From: Candidatus Kuenenia stuttgartensis
GTDB taxonomy: Bacteria > Planctomycetota > Planctomycetia > Pirellulales > UBA1268
DNA: 40,301 nt
Direction: 5' to 3'
Assembly: GCA_945877135.1 (NCBI GenBank)
Contig: CAMCQY010000019.1
Span: 1 to 40,301, forward strand
Part shown: piece by piece, positions 7,474 through 19,400 of the stretch
Position numbering within the stretch: position 1 is the stretch's first letter
Layout of the letters: each line of letters begins with the position of its first letter
Notes under the pieces: model-generated
The model's input: the letters and a program-made list of their open reading frames with translations, nothing else
Told to the model about the DNA's origin: nothing
Database searches by the model: none
Program-made: the position numbers and the translations under genes

Positions 7474-8130
7474 ATGATACCCAACCGCCACCGTCTCTCC
7501 GCCGCCGGACTCGTCGTCGCCCTGATCAGCGGCTGGGTGCCTTTCTTGGCAGGCTGCGACGGCCCCATGCCGCCCCATCCGGCCGTTGGCAGGACTGTAG
7601 GCAATCTGTCACTGACATCGCTGGCCGATCCCTCCCGCCGACCGCCGACCTTCACGGGTCGCGTCACGCTGCTCAATTTCTGGGGCACGTGGTGCCCCCC
7701 CTGCCGTCGCGAGCTGCCCGGGCTCGTGCGACTGGCTGACCGGCTGCGGAGCGAGCCTGCCTTCCAGCTTGTGGCCGTCTCCTGTGGCGGACGGGCTCCG
7801 GAGAACATGGCCGCGCTGACTCAATCCACGGACGCCTTTCTGAAAGAGGCCGTGAGTTCCTCGCAGCGGTCTGCGATCGAGCCCTGGGCCGATCCCGACG
7901 GTCGCACGCGGATGATCTTCTCCACGTCGTTCGGCTTCGAGGCCTTCCCCACGACCTATCTCATCGGCCCCGACGCCACAGTCCGGCAGGTGTGGGTGGG
8001 CTACCGTTCCCGTGACGAGGCCGACATCGCCCGCGCGATCGTCGCTGCCCTCAAGGAAACTGCTGCGCTCAAGGAAACTGCTGCGCTCAAGCCAGCGGCG
8101 CAGCCTGCAGCTGTTTCAGCCGAGCGATGA
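7474..8130 (+). CDS. TlpA-like thioredoxin-fold lipoprotein
   Basis: A 218-residue protein with a hydrophobic leader ending in the lipobox FLAGC, so it is probably a lipid-anchored periplasmic protein. The thioredoxin fold follows: LLNFWGTWCPPCRRELPGL carries the WCPPC redox motif, and the cis-Pro loop is FPTTYLIGPDATV. This fits the TlpA/ResA family of thiol-disulfide reductants. An insert between the two halves is longer than in minimal thioredoxins. The C-terminus has a short repeated tail (ALKETAALKETAALK) from an 18-bp duplication near 8055-8090. ATG codons at 7450 and 7474 are both possible; I prefer 7474 for signal-peptide length. Its last 44 bases overlap the 3' end of thiE on the other strand. 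Confidence 0.85.
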   Translation: MIPNRHRLSAAGLVVALISGWVPFLAGCDGPMPPHPAVGRTVGNLSLTSLADPSRRPPTFTGRVTLLNFWGTWCPPCRRELPGLVRLADRLRSEPAFQLVAVSCGGRAPENMAALTQSTDAFLKEAVSSSQRSAIEPWADPDGRTRMIFSTSFGFEAFPTTYLIGPDATVRQVWVGYRSRDEADIARAIVAALKETAALKETAALKPAAQPAAVSAER

Positions 8131-9184
8131 TCGCAGCGGCAGCGGCGGCAGGATCGCGGGCTCTCGTCACGGCCGCGGCCACTGCCACCCGCGTGATGCC
8201 AAGTGCCGCCAGTTCGTCGAGCCGGTCGAGCGTCACGCCGCCGATGGCAAATGCTGGCAGGCTGATCTCGCGCGACACCGTTCGTAGGAATTCAGCCGCC
8301 GCAAACTCGCCGAAGGATTTCGTGGACGAGGGAAAGCAGGGGCCGACGCCGAGATAGTCGGCCCCATCGGCTGCCGCGGCGCGGGCCTCGGCGATGGTAT
8401 GGGCCGTGCGTCCCACGAGCAGTTGCGGTCCGAGCACCCGCCGTGCCAAGGTCGTGGGCAGATCGTCGGCGCCGGTGTGACCACCATCGGCACCGACGGC
8501 CGAGGCCACATCGACCCTGTCGTTCACGATCACGAGCGTTGGATCAGCGGGGGCAAGTCGCCTGGTGATCGCGATCGCGTGTGCGACTCGCTCGACGAGC
8601 GCAGGCGTCTGCAGCACTTTGTCGCGAATCTGCAGCATCCGCACGCCCACCTCCACCAGGGACGAGACGAGGCGATCGAAGCCGGCCAGATCGGCCTGCG
8701 CATCGATCAGCACGCAAAGAGTGATGCCTGCCAGCCGCTCCCGTGCCCGCGCCGCGGTCAGCGCCCCCCGCTCAAGCGTGTAGAGCCGATAACGGAGCTG
8801 CTCGAAGCCGGCCGCAGCATCGGGCGCGACCACGGCCGCACATTCCGTCAGGCTGCGGAGCGCCTGCGAGGCCCGTGCCGCATTGGCCGCGATCAGATCG
8901 ACCGGCGACACCCGCCTCAGCGACACCGGCGGTTCCACCCCGATCCCGACGTCACCCGGCACGTCCCGCAGGGCCACCCTGTGTGGCAGGGGGCCTTGGG
9001 CGAGGAGCGTTGCCAGGGCGTGCCGCAGGTCCTTGGCAAGGGCGGTCAACTGGGCATCGTCGAGAACGAACCGAACCACATCCTCGACCACCCGCAGGGC
9101 CTCACCGGCTCGGTTTGCCGAGGCGTCGATAGCCCGCCAGACACCCGCCGTGGCTCCGGATGGCTCGAAATCACTGGTTTTCAT
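8087..9184 (-). CDS. thiE: Thiamine phosphate synthase with N-terminal helical domain
   Basis: Joins hydroxymethylpyrimidine diphosphate and thiazole phosphate to give thiamine monophosphate. The C-terminal 200 residues form the ThiE TIM barrel: MLQIRDK, VNDRVDVA, GGHTGADDLP, GRTAHTIAEA, GADYLGVGPCFPSSTK and PAFAIGGV. Residues 1-150 are an extra helical domain (IDASANRAGEALRVVEDVVRF, AANAARASQALRSLTE), like the extended ThiE proteins of cyanobacteria and planctomycetes, about 365 versus 210 residues. One oddity is HTGADD where most ThiE have H-x-GQ-D/E-D. The start is the ATG at 9184 with AGAAGG just before it. Its 3' end overlaps the TlpA-like gene convergently. Confidence 0.92.
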   Translation of the reverse strand: MKTSDFEPSGATAGVWRAIDASANRAGEALRVVEDVVRFVLDDAQLTALAKDLRHALATLLAQGPLPHRVALRDVPGDVGIGVEPPVSLRRVSPVDLIAANAARASQALRSLTECAAVVAPDAAAGFEQLRYRLYTLERGALTAARARERLAGITLCVLIDAQADLAGFDRLVSSLVEVGVRMLQIRDKVLQTPALVERVAHAIAITRRLAPADPTLVIVNDRVDVASAVGADGGHTGADDLPTTLARRVLGPQLLVGRTAHTIAEARAAAADGADYLGVGPCFPSSTKSFGEFAAAEFLRTVSREISLPAFAIGGVTLDRLDELAALGITRVAVAAAVTRARDPAAAAAAIIARLKQLQAAPLA

Positions 9185-9245
9185 CCTTCTGTTGTACCGC
9201 CGCGGATGCCTTGGAGAAATCGGTGGGCGTCGCTATCTACCCCGT

Positions 9246-9860
9246 ATGGGATTCGCACGCTATCTGACGCTCGTCTGGCCGGGAATGCCGTGGCTGTGGC
9301 TGCGCGGCAGCTTCGCCGGGCTCGTGCTTGCAGTCTCCTTTGCCCTGGCTCTCGATGTGGCCGTGTTCACCACCTGGATCTGGTCGGAACTGGTGGACTT
9401 CCGCCTGTCGCTGGCGGTCTGGACGGCCACGGCAATCGTCTGGCTGATCGCCACGGCGTCGGCCGTCACCGGCTTTCCACCCCCGATCCCGCATGGCCGT
9501 GATGCGGCCACCGACGCACTCTTCGTGAAGGCCCGCGATGCCTATCTGGCTCGCGACTGGCTTGCCGCCGAAACCAAGCTCCGGACGTTGCTCGATCTGT
9601 CGCCCACCGATGGCGAAGCGCAACTGCTGCTGGGCACCCTGTTGCGGAGGGTCGGCCGGCTCGACGAGGCCGCCGCTGCGTTCGAGACGCTGTCGCGCAG
9701 CGATGCGGGGGCACAGTGGCTGCCAGCGATCGCCCGGGAACTCGAACGGATTGCCAGTGCCCGCCGACCGGCAGCCGACGGGGACCAGGCCACCCTGCCC
9801 ATGACACGCGACCCTGGCGGCCCGGCCCAAGAAACGGCAGCCCAGGAGAGGGCGGCGTAA
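9246..9860 (+). CDS. Membrane-anchored TPR-like protein
   Basis: A 204-residue protein. Two hydrophobic segments lie near residues 17-40 (SFAGLVLAVSFALALDVAVF) and 55-78 (LAVWTATAIVWLIATASAV), followed by about 100 soluble residues with helix pairs of TPR type (ARDAYLARDWLAAETKLRTLLDLSPTDGEAQLLLGTLLRRVGRLDEAAAAFETL, abridged in two repeats) and a polar Ala/Gln/Asp tail. It probably serves as a protein-interaction scaffold at the inner membrane; no enzyme motif is seen. I chose the ATG at 9246 because the membrane segments begin soon after it; upstream frame translates the antisense of thiE. The ClpC gene follows after 309 bases. Confidence 0.75.
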   Translation: MGFARYLTLVWPGMPWLWLRGSFAGLVLAVSFALALDVAVFTTWIWSELVDFRLSLAVWTATAIVWLIATASAVTGFPPPIPHGRDAATDALFVKARDAYLARDWLAAETKLRTLLDLSPTDGEAQLLLGTLLRRVGRLDEAAAAFETLSRSDAGAQWLPAIARELERIASARRPAADGDQATLPMTRDPGGPAQETAAQERAA

Positions 9861-10169
9861 AAGTGGCTTGAAACGTCGGTTTTTCCCCGCCGTACCCGTC
9901 CGCCACAGACATTCGCGGCAGACCGTCCTAAAATATCTGGTCGTCAAATCTCGGGGCGTTGCCAGGCCGGCCGGAATCGTCAGCCAGATCGATCTGGCAG
10001 TGCTGGAAAAAGCGACGCCGTTTGGCGTAAGGTTTGCATAGACTACCTCGGGCAACCGCTGAGGCGGCGGCAGACTGCCGCAATGGCATCCGGCGGCTGG
10101 CCTGCCGGGAAGCGTGCGACCGGAAGATTGCAACTGGGACGACGGGCCGATTCACGAAGGGACATTTTC
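9861..10169. other. 309-bp leader upstream of clpC
   Basis: No gene is seen here. It has an A/T-richer patch (TCCTAAAATATCTGG near 9930) and a sigma-54-like element at 10023-10038. A Shine-Dalgarno-like AAGGGA sits eight bases before the clpC ATG. Confidence 0.5.
10023..10038 (+). promoter_or_regulatory. Candidate sigma-54 type promoter upstream of clpC
   Basis: TGGCGTAAGGTTTGCA keeps the GG (-24) and GC (-12) doublets of the sigma-54 consensus TGGCACGNNNNTTGCA at exact spacing; only the three central bases differ. It lies 132 bases before the clpC ATG. No bacterial enhancer-binding protein gene is nearby, so this is a weak call based on pattern alone. Confidence 0.3.
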
Positions 10170-12728
<2,559 letters not shown>

Positions 12729-12760
12729 CTCGACAGGCCCACGGGTGCGCCGGGACGGAC

Positions 12761-13328
12761 ATGAACTACTCCGGATGCTGGAACGGCATCGCGATCGTCG
12801 GTGGTGCCATCCTTGTGGCACTGGCCGTCGTCGCACTAGCACGGCGGCTGTTTCCTCACGAAGCGCTGCGGCAGGGGCATGATGCCACCGGCAACCTGTT
12901 GGCAGTCGTGGGCACGCTCTACGCCGTGCTGCTCGGGCTCTTCGTCGTTGACGCCATGTCCCGCTTCGAGCGGGCCATGGAGGTCGTGCAGTTGGAGTCG
13001 AACTGCCTGGCCGACCTCTATCTGATTGCGGCGCGACTGCCGGAGCCGCAGCGAGCCCATCGTGACGATCTTCTTCGCGGGTCTGTTCAGCGTCGGCAAT
13101 GCCCGTCTCCAGATGATCGTCACCGCTCTGACCGCGCTCGTGATCGGCCTCAACCTCTACCTCGTGTGCCTTTTCGGCTACCCCTTCGCGGGTGAACTCG
13201 CGGTGTCGAGCCACCCGTTCGATGTCGACATCGACGTCTTCCAAGGTGTGTACGACGCTAGCCCCGCTCCCGCTGGCGAATCGCCCTCGAACCCTGAGAC
13301 TGTGAGCCCCGAGCCCGTACGTCCTTGA
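12761..13328 (+). pseudogene. DUF4239 (bestrophin-like) gene broken by internal out-of-frame deletion
   Basis: The 5' part (frame of 12761) encodes MNYSGCWNGIAIVGGAILVA, GNLLAVVGTLYAVLLGLFVV and LESNCLADLYLIAARLPEPQ, the N-terminal membrane half of a DUF4239 protein. Near 13045 the similarity jumps frame: SEPIVTIFFAGLFSVGN and IVTALTALVIGLNLYLVCLF, the C-terminal half, continue in the frame of 13026 to a stop at 13328. About 100 residues expected between the halves are missing. The simplest reading is one internal deletion of a length not divisible by three. The 5' frame continues as basic low-complexity nonsense to 13195. An ATG remains, so short products are possible. It is downstream of clpC by 32 bases. 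Confidence 0.75.
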
Positions 13329-13506
13329 ACCGGGGCGTCTCTGTGACGCGGGCATCCCCTCTGCCCCGGACTACCCAAACTGCCGCGGCGCCGCTTTTCC
13401 GGCACATCCGGCTCAAGTTGCCTGACCCGCACGGCCGAAACAACCGGCAGGGATCGCCACGCATTGCCTGCGCACGAACTGCCTGCGCACGCATCGGAAC
13501 CGGACC

Positions 13507-14421
13507 ATGGCCCAGACGCCCGAGACACCAGAGCCCACAGCACCGGTCACTGCCGGCACCCAGCCGGGCGTTGCCACATCTGCACCGGGCGGCGTCGGTG
13601 GCTGGTTTGCCAATCAGATAGCCAACCTCGGTGAATTCGCGATGGACCGCGTGGCCGCCATCGGCGACGTGACGCTCTTCGCGCTCAAGACCGTCAGCTG
13701 GATCTTCGCCCGCCGCCAGCGGCGGGAGGTGCTACTTCCAGCCTTCTACCAGATCGGGGTGATGTCGCTGCCGGTGGTGGCTCTAACCGGACTCTTCATT
13801 GGCATGGTGCTGGCGGTGCAGAGCTATGCCCAGTTCAAGGCGATCGGACTCGAGACGCGGCTGGGATCGGTGATCAATTTGTCGCTCGTCCGCGAACTGG
13901 GGCCGGTGCTGGCCGCCACCATGCTCGCCGGGCGAGTGGGGAGCGCCATGGCGGCCGAACTTGGCACCATGCGGGTCACGGAGCAGATCGATGCACTGGA
14001 GTGCATGGGCGCCAATCCCATCTACTACCTCGTGGTGCCACGATTCCTCGGCTGCCTGATTCTCATCCCAGCGCTCACCATCATGGCCGACTTCATGGGT
14101 GTGCTCGGCGGCTATCTCTACTCGAACCTCCTGCTTGGCATCGACTACCACCACTACTGGGAAAACTCCCGCGCGTATGTGGATGCCTTCGACTTCCTGA
14201 TGGGCATCTTTAAGAGCTTCTTTTTTGGGGCTGCCATCGCGCTGGTGAGCTGCCATCACGGCTTTCACTGCGGCCACGGCGCCGAGGGCGTGGGCCGGTC
14301 CGCCACCAACGCCTTTGTCCATTCCTTCGTGCTGATCCTGCTGCTCGATCTGTTCCTCGGTATCTGGCTCAACAACGTGCACGACTTCTTCCGTCCGGAG
14401 GGCCCGCGCCGGCTCCTGTAG
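13507..14421 (+). CDS. mlaE: MlaE/YrbE family ABC transporter permease
   Basis: Membrane permease of an MCE-type lipid transporter that moves phospholipids between inner and outer membranes. After a 65-residue Pro/Thr-rich, soluble N-terminus, five or six hydrophobic segments follow, with the family signatures [55 protein letters not shown] (split in family blocks) and [18 protein letters not shown] near the C-terminus. At 304 residues it is longer than the 260-residue Escherichia coli MlaE because of the N-terminal extension. The next gene begins 15 bases later, and together with the MCE protein they form a three-gene operon. Confidence 0.92.
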   Translation: MAQTPETPEPTAPVTAGTQPGVATSAPGGVGGWFANQIANLGEFAMDRVAAIGDVTLFALKTVSWIFARRQRREVLLPAFYQIGVMSLPVVALTGLFIGMVLAVQSYAQFKAIGLETRLGSVINLSLVRELGPVLAATMLAGRVGSAMAAELGTMRVTEQIDALECMGANPIYYLVVPRFLGCLILIPALTIMADFMGVLGGYLYSNLLLGIDYHHYWENSRAYVDAFDFLMGIFKSFFFGAAIALVSCHHGFHCGHGAEGVGRSATNAFVHSFVLILLLDLFLGIWLNNVHDFFRPEGPRRLL

Positions 14422-14436
14422 GCCAGCAGCGTTACC

Positions 14437-15294
14437 ATGCCCGCCACCGCCACACAGCCGACAGCCCGCCGCGATCAGGCCGAGCCTCCCCTGCTCCAGG
14501 TCGAAGGGCTCTCCGTGCAGTTTGGCCAGCAGCTGGTGCTGCGGGACATCTCGCTCGACATCCCCGCCGGCCAGACGCTCGTGGTGCTCGGCGAGAGTGG
14601 CTGCGGCAAGACGGTGCTGCTCAAGACGATGATCGGCCTCGTGCGGCCCTCCCGTGGTGAGGTGCGGTTCGAGGGACAGTCGCTGTCCAGCATGCGGGAA
14701 AGGGATCTGGCCCACCTCCGCACCAAGTATGGCTTCGTCTTTCAGGGTGCCGCCCTCTTTGACAGCATGACGATCGCCGACAACATCGCCTTCCCTCTCC
14801 GCGAGCACACTCGCATCTCGGCGGCGGATGCCCGTGACATCGTGGCCTCGCTCATCGACGAGGTCGGCCTGCCGAGGACCGTGCTCGACAAAAAGCCGGT
14901 GGAGATCTCCGGCGGCATGCGCAAACGCGCCGGACTCGCCCGGGCCATCGCGCTCGATCCGCTCCTGATTCTCTACGACGAGCCGACGACTGGTCTCGAC
15001 CCGATCATGACCGACGTCATCAACGAATTGATCCTGCGGGTGAAGGAGCGGCCCCGCGTGACGAGCGTGGTGGTCACGCATGACATGAACACGGCACGCA
15101 AGGTGGCCGACAAGATCATCATGCTTTATCCGCTGTTTCGGCTCGGACGCGACGAATCGCAGATTGTCTTCTCGGGCACACCAGCCGACCTCGACCGCTC
15201 CCGCGACCCTCGCATCCGCCAGTTCGTCGAGGGGCGGGCGGGCAACCGGCTGACCGAACTGCAGGATGAACAGTCCCTGGAGGAGCGTCCATGA
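14437..15294 (+). CDS. mlaF: MlaF-type ABC transporter ATP-binding protein
   Basis: A 285-residue cytosolic ATPase that powers the MlaE permease. Walker A is GESGCGKT, the Q-loop is VFQGAALF, the signature is ISGGMRKRAGLARA (the MlaF/Ttg2A variant of LSGGQ), Walker B is LILYDEPTTGLDP, and the H-loop is VVTHDM. The 20-residue Ala/Thr/Pro N-terminus is extra. The start ATG is 15 bases after mlaE, and the stop overlaps the MCE gene start by ATGA, showing translational coupling. Confidence 0.95.
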   Translation: MPATATQPTARRDQAEPPLLQVEGLSVQFGQQLVLRDISLDIPAGQTLVVLGESGCGKTVLLKTMIGLVRPSRGEVRFEGQSLSSMRERDLAHLRTKYGFVFQGAALFDSMTIADNIAFPLREHTRISAADARDIVASLIDEVGLPRTVLDKKPVEISGGMRKRAGLARAIALDPLLILYDEPTTGLDPIMTDVINELILRVKERPRVTSVVVTHDMNTARKVADKIIMLYPLFRLGRDESQIVFSGTPADLDRSRDPRIRQFVEGRAGNRLTELQDEQSLEERP

Positions 15295-16358
15295 ACGACC
15301 GCGTAATGCAGTTTCGCGTCGGCGTGATGGTCCTGGCCACGGCCATCATCGCCGGCATCCTGATCGTGCTCTTCGGCGACCTGCCCTCGCTCGTGCAGGC
15401 CACCTATCCGCTGAAGATAAGCTTCGCCGACGCCCGCGGCGTGGCAGGCGGTACCCCCGTCCGCAAGAACGGCATCCTCGTGGGTCGCGTGTCGAGCGTG
15501 ATGCTCGACGAGCGTGGCGGCGTGAGCGTGGTCGCCGACATCGACGCCTATGTGCCGATCTACAGGGACGAGGTGCCCCGCATCTCCAGCACCATCCTCG
15601 GCGACTCCGAGATCCAACTGGTGCCGGGGCACATCGTTCCGCCGCGGCAGCGGCTGGAGAAGAACGAGGTGCTCGTAGGGGCCATCTCCCGAGATCCCAT
15701 GGAAATGTTCACAACGCTCGAGCCGAAACTCGGCAGCGCCCTCGACTCGCTCGCGCAGGCCAGCGAATCGGTGCAGAAACTCTCGACCAACATGGACCGG
15801 ATGTTCATGGGCGGGGACGACCGCTTCGAGAAGATGATGCGGAAGACGGAAGCTGCTCTCGACTCCTTCAACACCGCCATGAAGAACATCGACGACGTGA
15901 TGGGCGATCCGGCGGCCCGCGAGGATATCAAGGACACGATCTCGGCCCTGCCTGAAGTGGTCGCCGACCTCCGCAAGACCGTCCAGGGCATCGGCACGAC
16001 GGTGGACGCGGCTGACCGCAATCTCCGTAATCTGGAGGGTCTCACCAGACCGCTCGGCGAACGTGGAGCGGCGATGGTGGCCCAGATCGACGTCACCATC
16101 GGGCGGCTCGACGCGACGCTCCAGCAGGCGGCGATGTTCACCAAGGCACTCAACGAGTCGCAGGGCACCCTCGGCAAGCTCGTCCGCGACCCGCAGGTCT
16201 ACAACGACTTGGCCCAGGCGGCCGCCACCGTCAACACGCTCACCAAGGAACTGCGACCGATCGTGGACGACGTCCGCGTCTTCACCGACAAGATCGCCCG
16301 CCACCCCGAACAACTGGGCGTCCGCGGCGCGATCGACCGCCGGCCTGGATTGAAGTAG
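15291..16358 (+). CDS. MCE domain (MlaD-like) lipid-binding protein
   Basis: A 355-residue periplasmic protein anchored by one N-terminal helix (VGVMVLATAIIAGILIVLFG). The MCE domain follows at about residues 38-115 (YPLKISFADARGVAGGTPVR, GRVSSVMLDERGGVSVVADI, ISSTILGDSEIQLVPG), then a long helical region with coiled-coil character to the C-terminus. MlaD-like proteins form a ring on MlaE and pass lipids. The protein is twice as long as Escherichia coli MlaD because of the helical tail, so it may make a longer needle or tunnel like Mce1 or PqiB proteins. It is the last gene of the operon and ends before a large hairpin at 16374. Confidence 0.9.
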   Translation: MNDRVMQFRVGVMVLATAIIAGILIVLFGDLPSLVQATYPLKISFADARGVAGGTPVRKNGILVGRVSSVMLDERGGVSVVADIDAYVPIYRDEVPRISSTILGDSEIQLVPGHIVPPRQRLEKNEVLVGAISRDPMEMFTTLEPKLGSALDSLAQASESVQKLSTNMDRMFMGGDDRFEKMMRKTEAALDSFNTAMKNIDDVMGDPAAREDIKDTISALPEVVADLRKTVQGIGTTVDAADRNLRNLEGLTRPLGERGAAMVAQIDVTIGRLDATLQQAAMFTKALNESQGTLGKLVRDPQVYNDLAQAAATVNTLTKELRPIVDDVRVFTDKIARHPEQLGVRGAIDRRPGLK

Positions 16359-16373
16359 GCGGGAGCGACGCGT

Positions 16374-16429
16374 ATCCCCCGGCTTGCGCCAAGGGCTTTT
16401 ATCCAAGCCCTGAGCGCAAGCGACGGGAT
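16374..16429. terminator. Bidirectional hairpin built of inverted ARSASKG-type repeats
   Basis: Between the convergent MCE gene and the cyanophycin synthetase-like gene, ATCCC (16374-16378), GCTTGCGC (16382-16389) and AGGGCTT (16392-16398) pair with AAGCCCT (16405-16411), GCGCAAGC (16414-16421) and GGGAT (16425-16429) around a six-base loop. Position and symmetry suggest termination on both strands, although long T runs are absent. The halves are inverted copies of the ARSASKG-type repeat. Confidence 0.7.
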
Positions 16430-16444
16430 TTCCGCATTCTGGGT

Positions 16445-19400
16445 TCACGCCCCCGCCGGCACCTTCGCTCCATTCTCAATGGTCCGCAGATACTCGGCGA
16501 TATATTCGCCGTAGCGGGCCCGCACCTCCGCGGCCACGTGCTTGAAGCCGGGCACCCGGCCGCGGCATGTCGCCGCACCGCAGGTGCACTGGCTGCCTCC
16601 ATGGTCGAGCTCATACTCGAACGTGTTGTAGTCGAAGGTGATCTCCTCGCCGGCTGCGATGGGCCGGAGGGCCCGGACCTCGATCTCCCGACTGGCCGGC
16701 CTGATCTGCACACCGCAGTTGGGCTCGCAGGAATGGTTCACGAGCACCATCACCCCATCCGGGAGAATGTGGGTGTCCACATCCACCTGCATCGAGTGAC
16801 GTGATCGCTTGGGGGCCGGTTGGCCCCAGGCCTTGAGCACCGTCTCGCCGGCGACGATTTCGCGGACTGCCACGACCGACCGGCCCACGCGTCCGTTGCG
16901 AACCTCCACCGGCTCGCTCGGTGTAGCCGCACGGTCGTCGGCATCCTGCACGATCAGCCCTGCCATCTGATCAAACTGCGTCTCGCGCACCCGGCTGCCG
17001 TAGCGTTCCGCCAGCCAGGCCACGGTCTGCTCGACCGTGTCGGGCTGAAGCAACACGAGATCGCCAGCCTTCACAGCGTCGAGCACGAGCGCCGCCGCCT
17101 CACACCATGTGCCACCGGCCTGAATGATCGTGGGGCACTCTGCACGCATCCCCGCCTCAATGCCCCGCGAGATCAGCGCCGTGATCTCCCCGGGCTGGCG
17201 GCCACGGATGTAGGCATCTTCGTAAATCACCACACGCTCAAACGTGGCGGCCAGCAGCTTGCCCTGCTGGAAGAGGTCTTCGTCGCGTCGGTCGCCGGCC
17301 GCCGAATACACTGCCGTCCGACGGACGTGCGGCAGGTTGCGGATCGTGGCGCAAATCTGTTCGAGCGAAGGAACGTTGTGGCCGTAGTCCACGACGATCG
17401 AAGCCCCCTCGAGATCGAGCAGGTTGAAGCGACCCGGCGAGCCACCGGAGCCCGACGAAAAGCTCTCGAGGCCCAATCGCACCAGCTCGAGCGGCACGCC
17501 GAGCCGCCATGCCGCAGCGGCTGCCGCCAAGGCGTTTTCCACCTGGAAGGCCACGAGCCCGCGGTGCACCAGCGGCACGCGGTCGAGGTTTGCCAGCCGC
17601 GTCTCCCGCGGACCGTCGCAGAGCACGATCCAGCCTTCGCGAACCGTCGCCGCCAGCCCACCCTGGGCGAGATGCTCGACCAGCACGGGGTTCGCCGGAT
17701 CGAGTGCGAAGTAGACGACCTGTCCCTTGCACCATTTCTTCATCTCGACCACCAGCGGATCGGCGGCGTTGAGCACGGCCGAGCCGGTGGCTGGCCGCAC
17801 GCCGGCGACAATCGCACCCTTTACCCAGGCCAATCGTGCCGGAGTATCGATCTCGCCGAGCCCCAGGTGATCGCCGGAGGCGATGTTGGTGACGACCGCC
17901 ACGTCGCAGGTATCGAAGCCACAACCCTCCCGCAGGATGCCGCCGCGGGCGGTCTCCAGCACGGCGGTCGTGACCGAGGGATTGGCCAGCACGCGACGGG
18001 CGCTCGCCGGCCCGCTGCAGTCGCCACCGTCGATCTGCCGACCGCCCACCCAGATACCCTCGGTGCAGGTGGTGCCCACGGTGGCGCCACCCGTGGTCGC
18101 CAGATGTGAGAGCAGCCGCACGACCGTGCTCTTGCCGTTGGTGCCGGTGACGGCGGCCACGGGAATCCGTCCGTCGTCACCCGGCGGGAACAGCGTGTCC
18201 ACGATCGCCGCACCCACGTCCCGCGGGCTGCCGACCGTTGGCTCCAGGTGCATTCGCAGGCCCGGGCCCGCGTTCACCTCGATCACAACGCCACGCTGCG
18301 ATTCGAGCGACTGGGTGATGTCGGCCGTGACGATATCGATGCCCGCCACGTCGAGGCCAATGATCCGCGCCGCTTCGACGGCGCGGGCGGACACCTCCGG
18401 ATGGATGATGTCTGTCACGTCCTCGCTCGTTCCACCCGTGCTCAGGTTGGCGTTTTGACGGAGGAGCACCATGCAATCGGAGCCTGGAACGCTCTCCGGG
18501 GTGAGTCCCTGCTCTGTCAGCACAGCCAACGCCACCTCGTCGATTCGCACCGGGCTGAGTGCCCCGGCATGGTCGCAGCAGCGCCGCGGATCCTCGTTGA
18601 CCCGATCGACCAACTGCTTCACGGTGGACTGCCCGTCGCCGACGACCGTCGGCGGATGACGCCGCGCGGCCGCCACGACCTTGCCGCCCACCACGAGCAC
18701 GCGGTAGTCGGCTCCCGTCACGAACCGTTCGACCACGACGGTCGATTCTTCCTCGCGGGCCACCTGCCAGGCCTTCTCCACCTCCTCGCGGGTGGAGAGA
18801 TCGACCGACACGCCGCGGCCCTGATTGCCGTAGCGGGGCTTGACCACCACCGGTCCACCGATCTCCTCGGCCACACTCCACGCATCGGCGGCATCGCTCA
18901 CGGGCCGCCCTTCGGGCACCGGGATGCCGGCTTCGGCGAGCAGGGTGCGGGTGAGTTCCTTGTCCTGAGCGATCGATTCGGCCACGGCACCGGTGCGGTC
19001 AGTTTCCGCCGCGATGATTCTCCGCTGCTTGGCGCCCTGTCCCAAACGAACGAGCGAGCCATCCGTGAGCCGTCGGGATGGAATCCCACGGGCCGCGGCG
19101 GCCTCCACGATCGATCGCGTGCTCGGCCCCAGCTGCACGTTGAGCAGCACTTTCTTCAGCCGCTTCAGCTCGTCGGCGATGTCGAACGGGGTGTTGTGGA
19201 TAGCGGCCGTCACCAGGCGGTGTGCCGTGTGCAGGCAGTCGATCCCAAACGCCTCCTCCTTGTATTCGATCACGACATTGTAGACGCCGCGGGTATTGGC
19301 CTCCCGCGCCCGACCGTAGCCGACGGGCGTGCCGGCGAGCGTCTGCAGCTCGAGCGTGACGTGTTCGAGCACGTGCCCCATCCACGTGCCGGTCCGCAGC

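Noticed and set aside
8050-8095. Repeated AAGGAAACTGCTGCGCTC units as a regulatory repeat
   Set aside because: They are in-frame codons of the TlpA-like protein tail (ALKETA twice); simple coding duplication.
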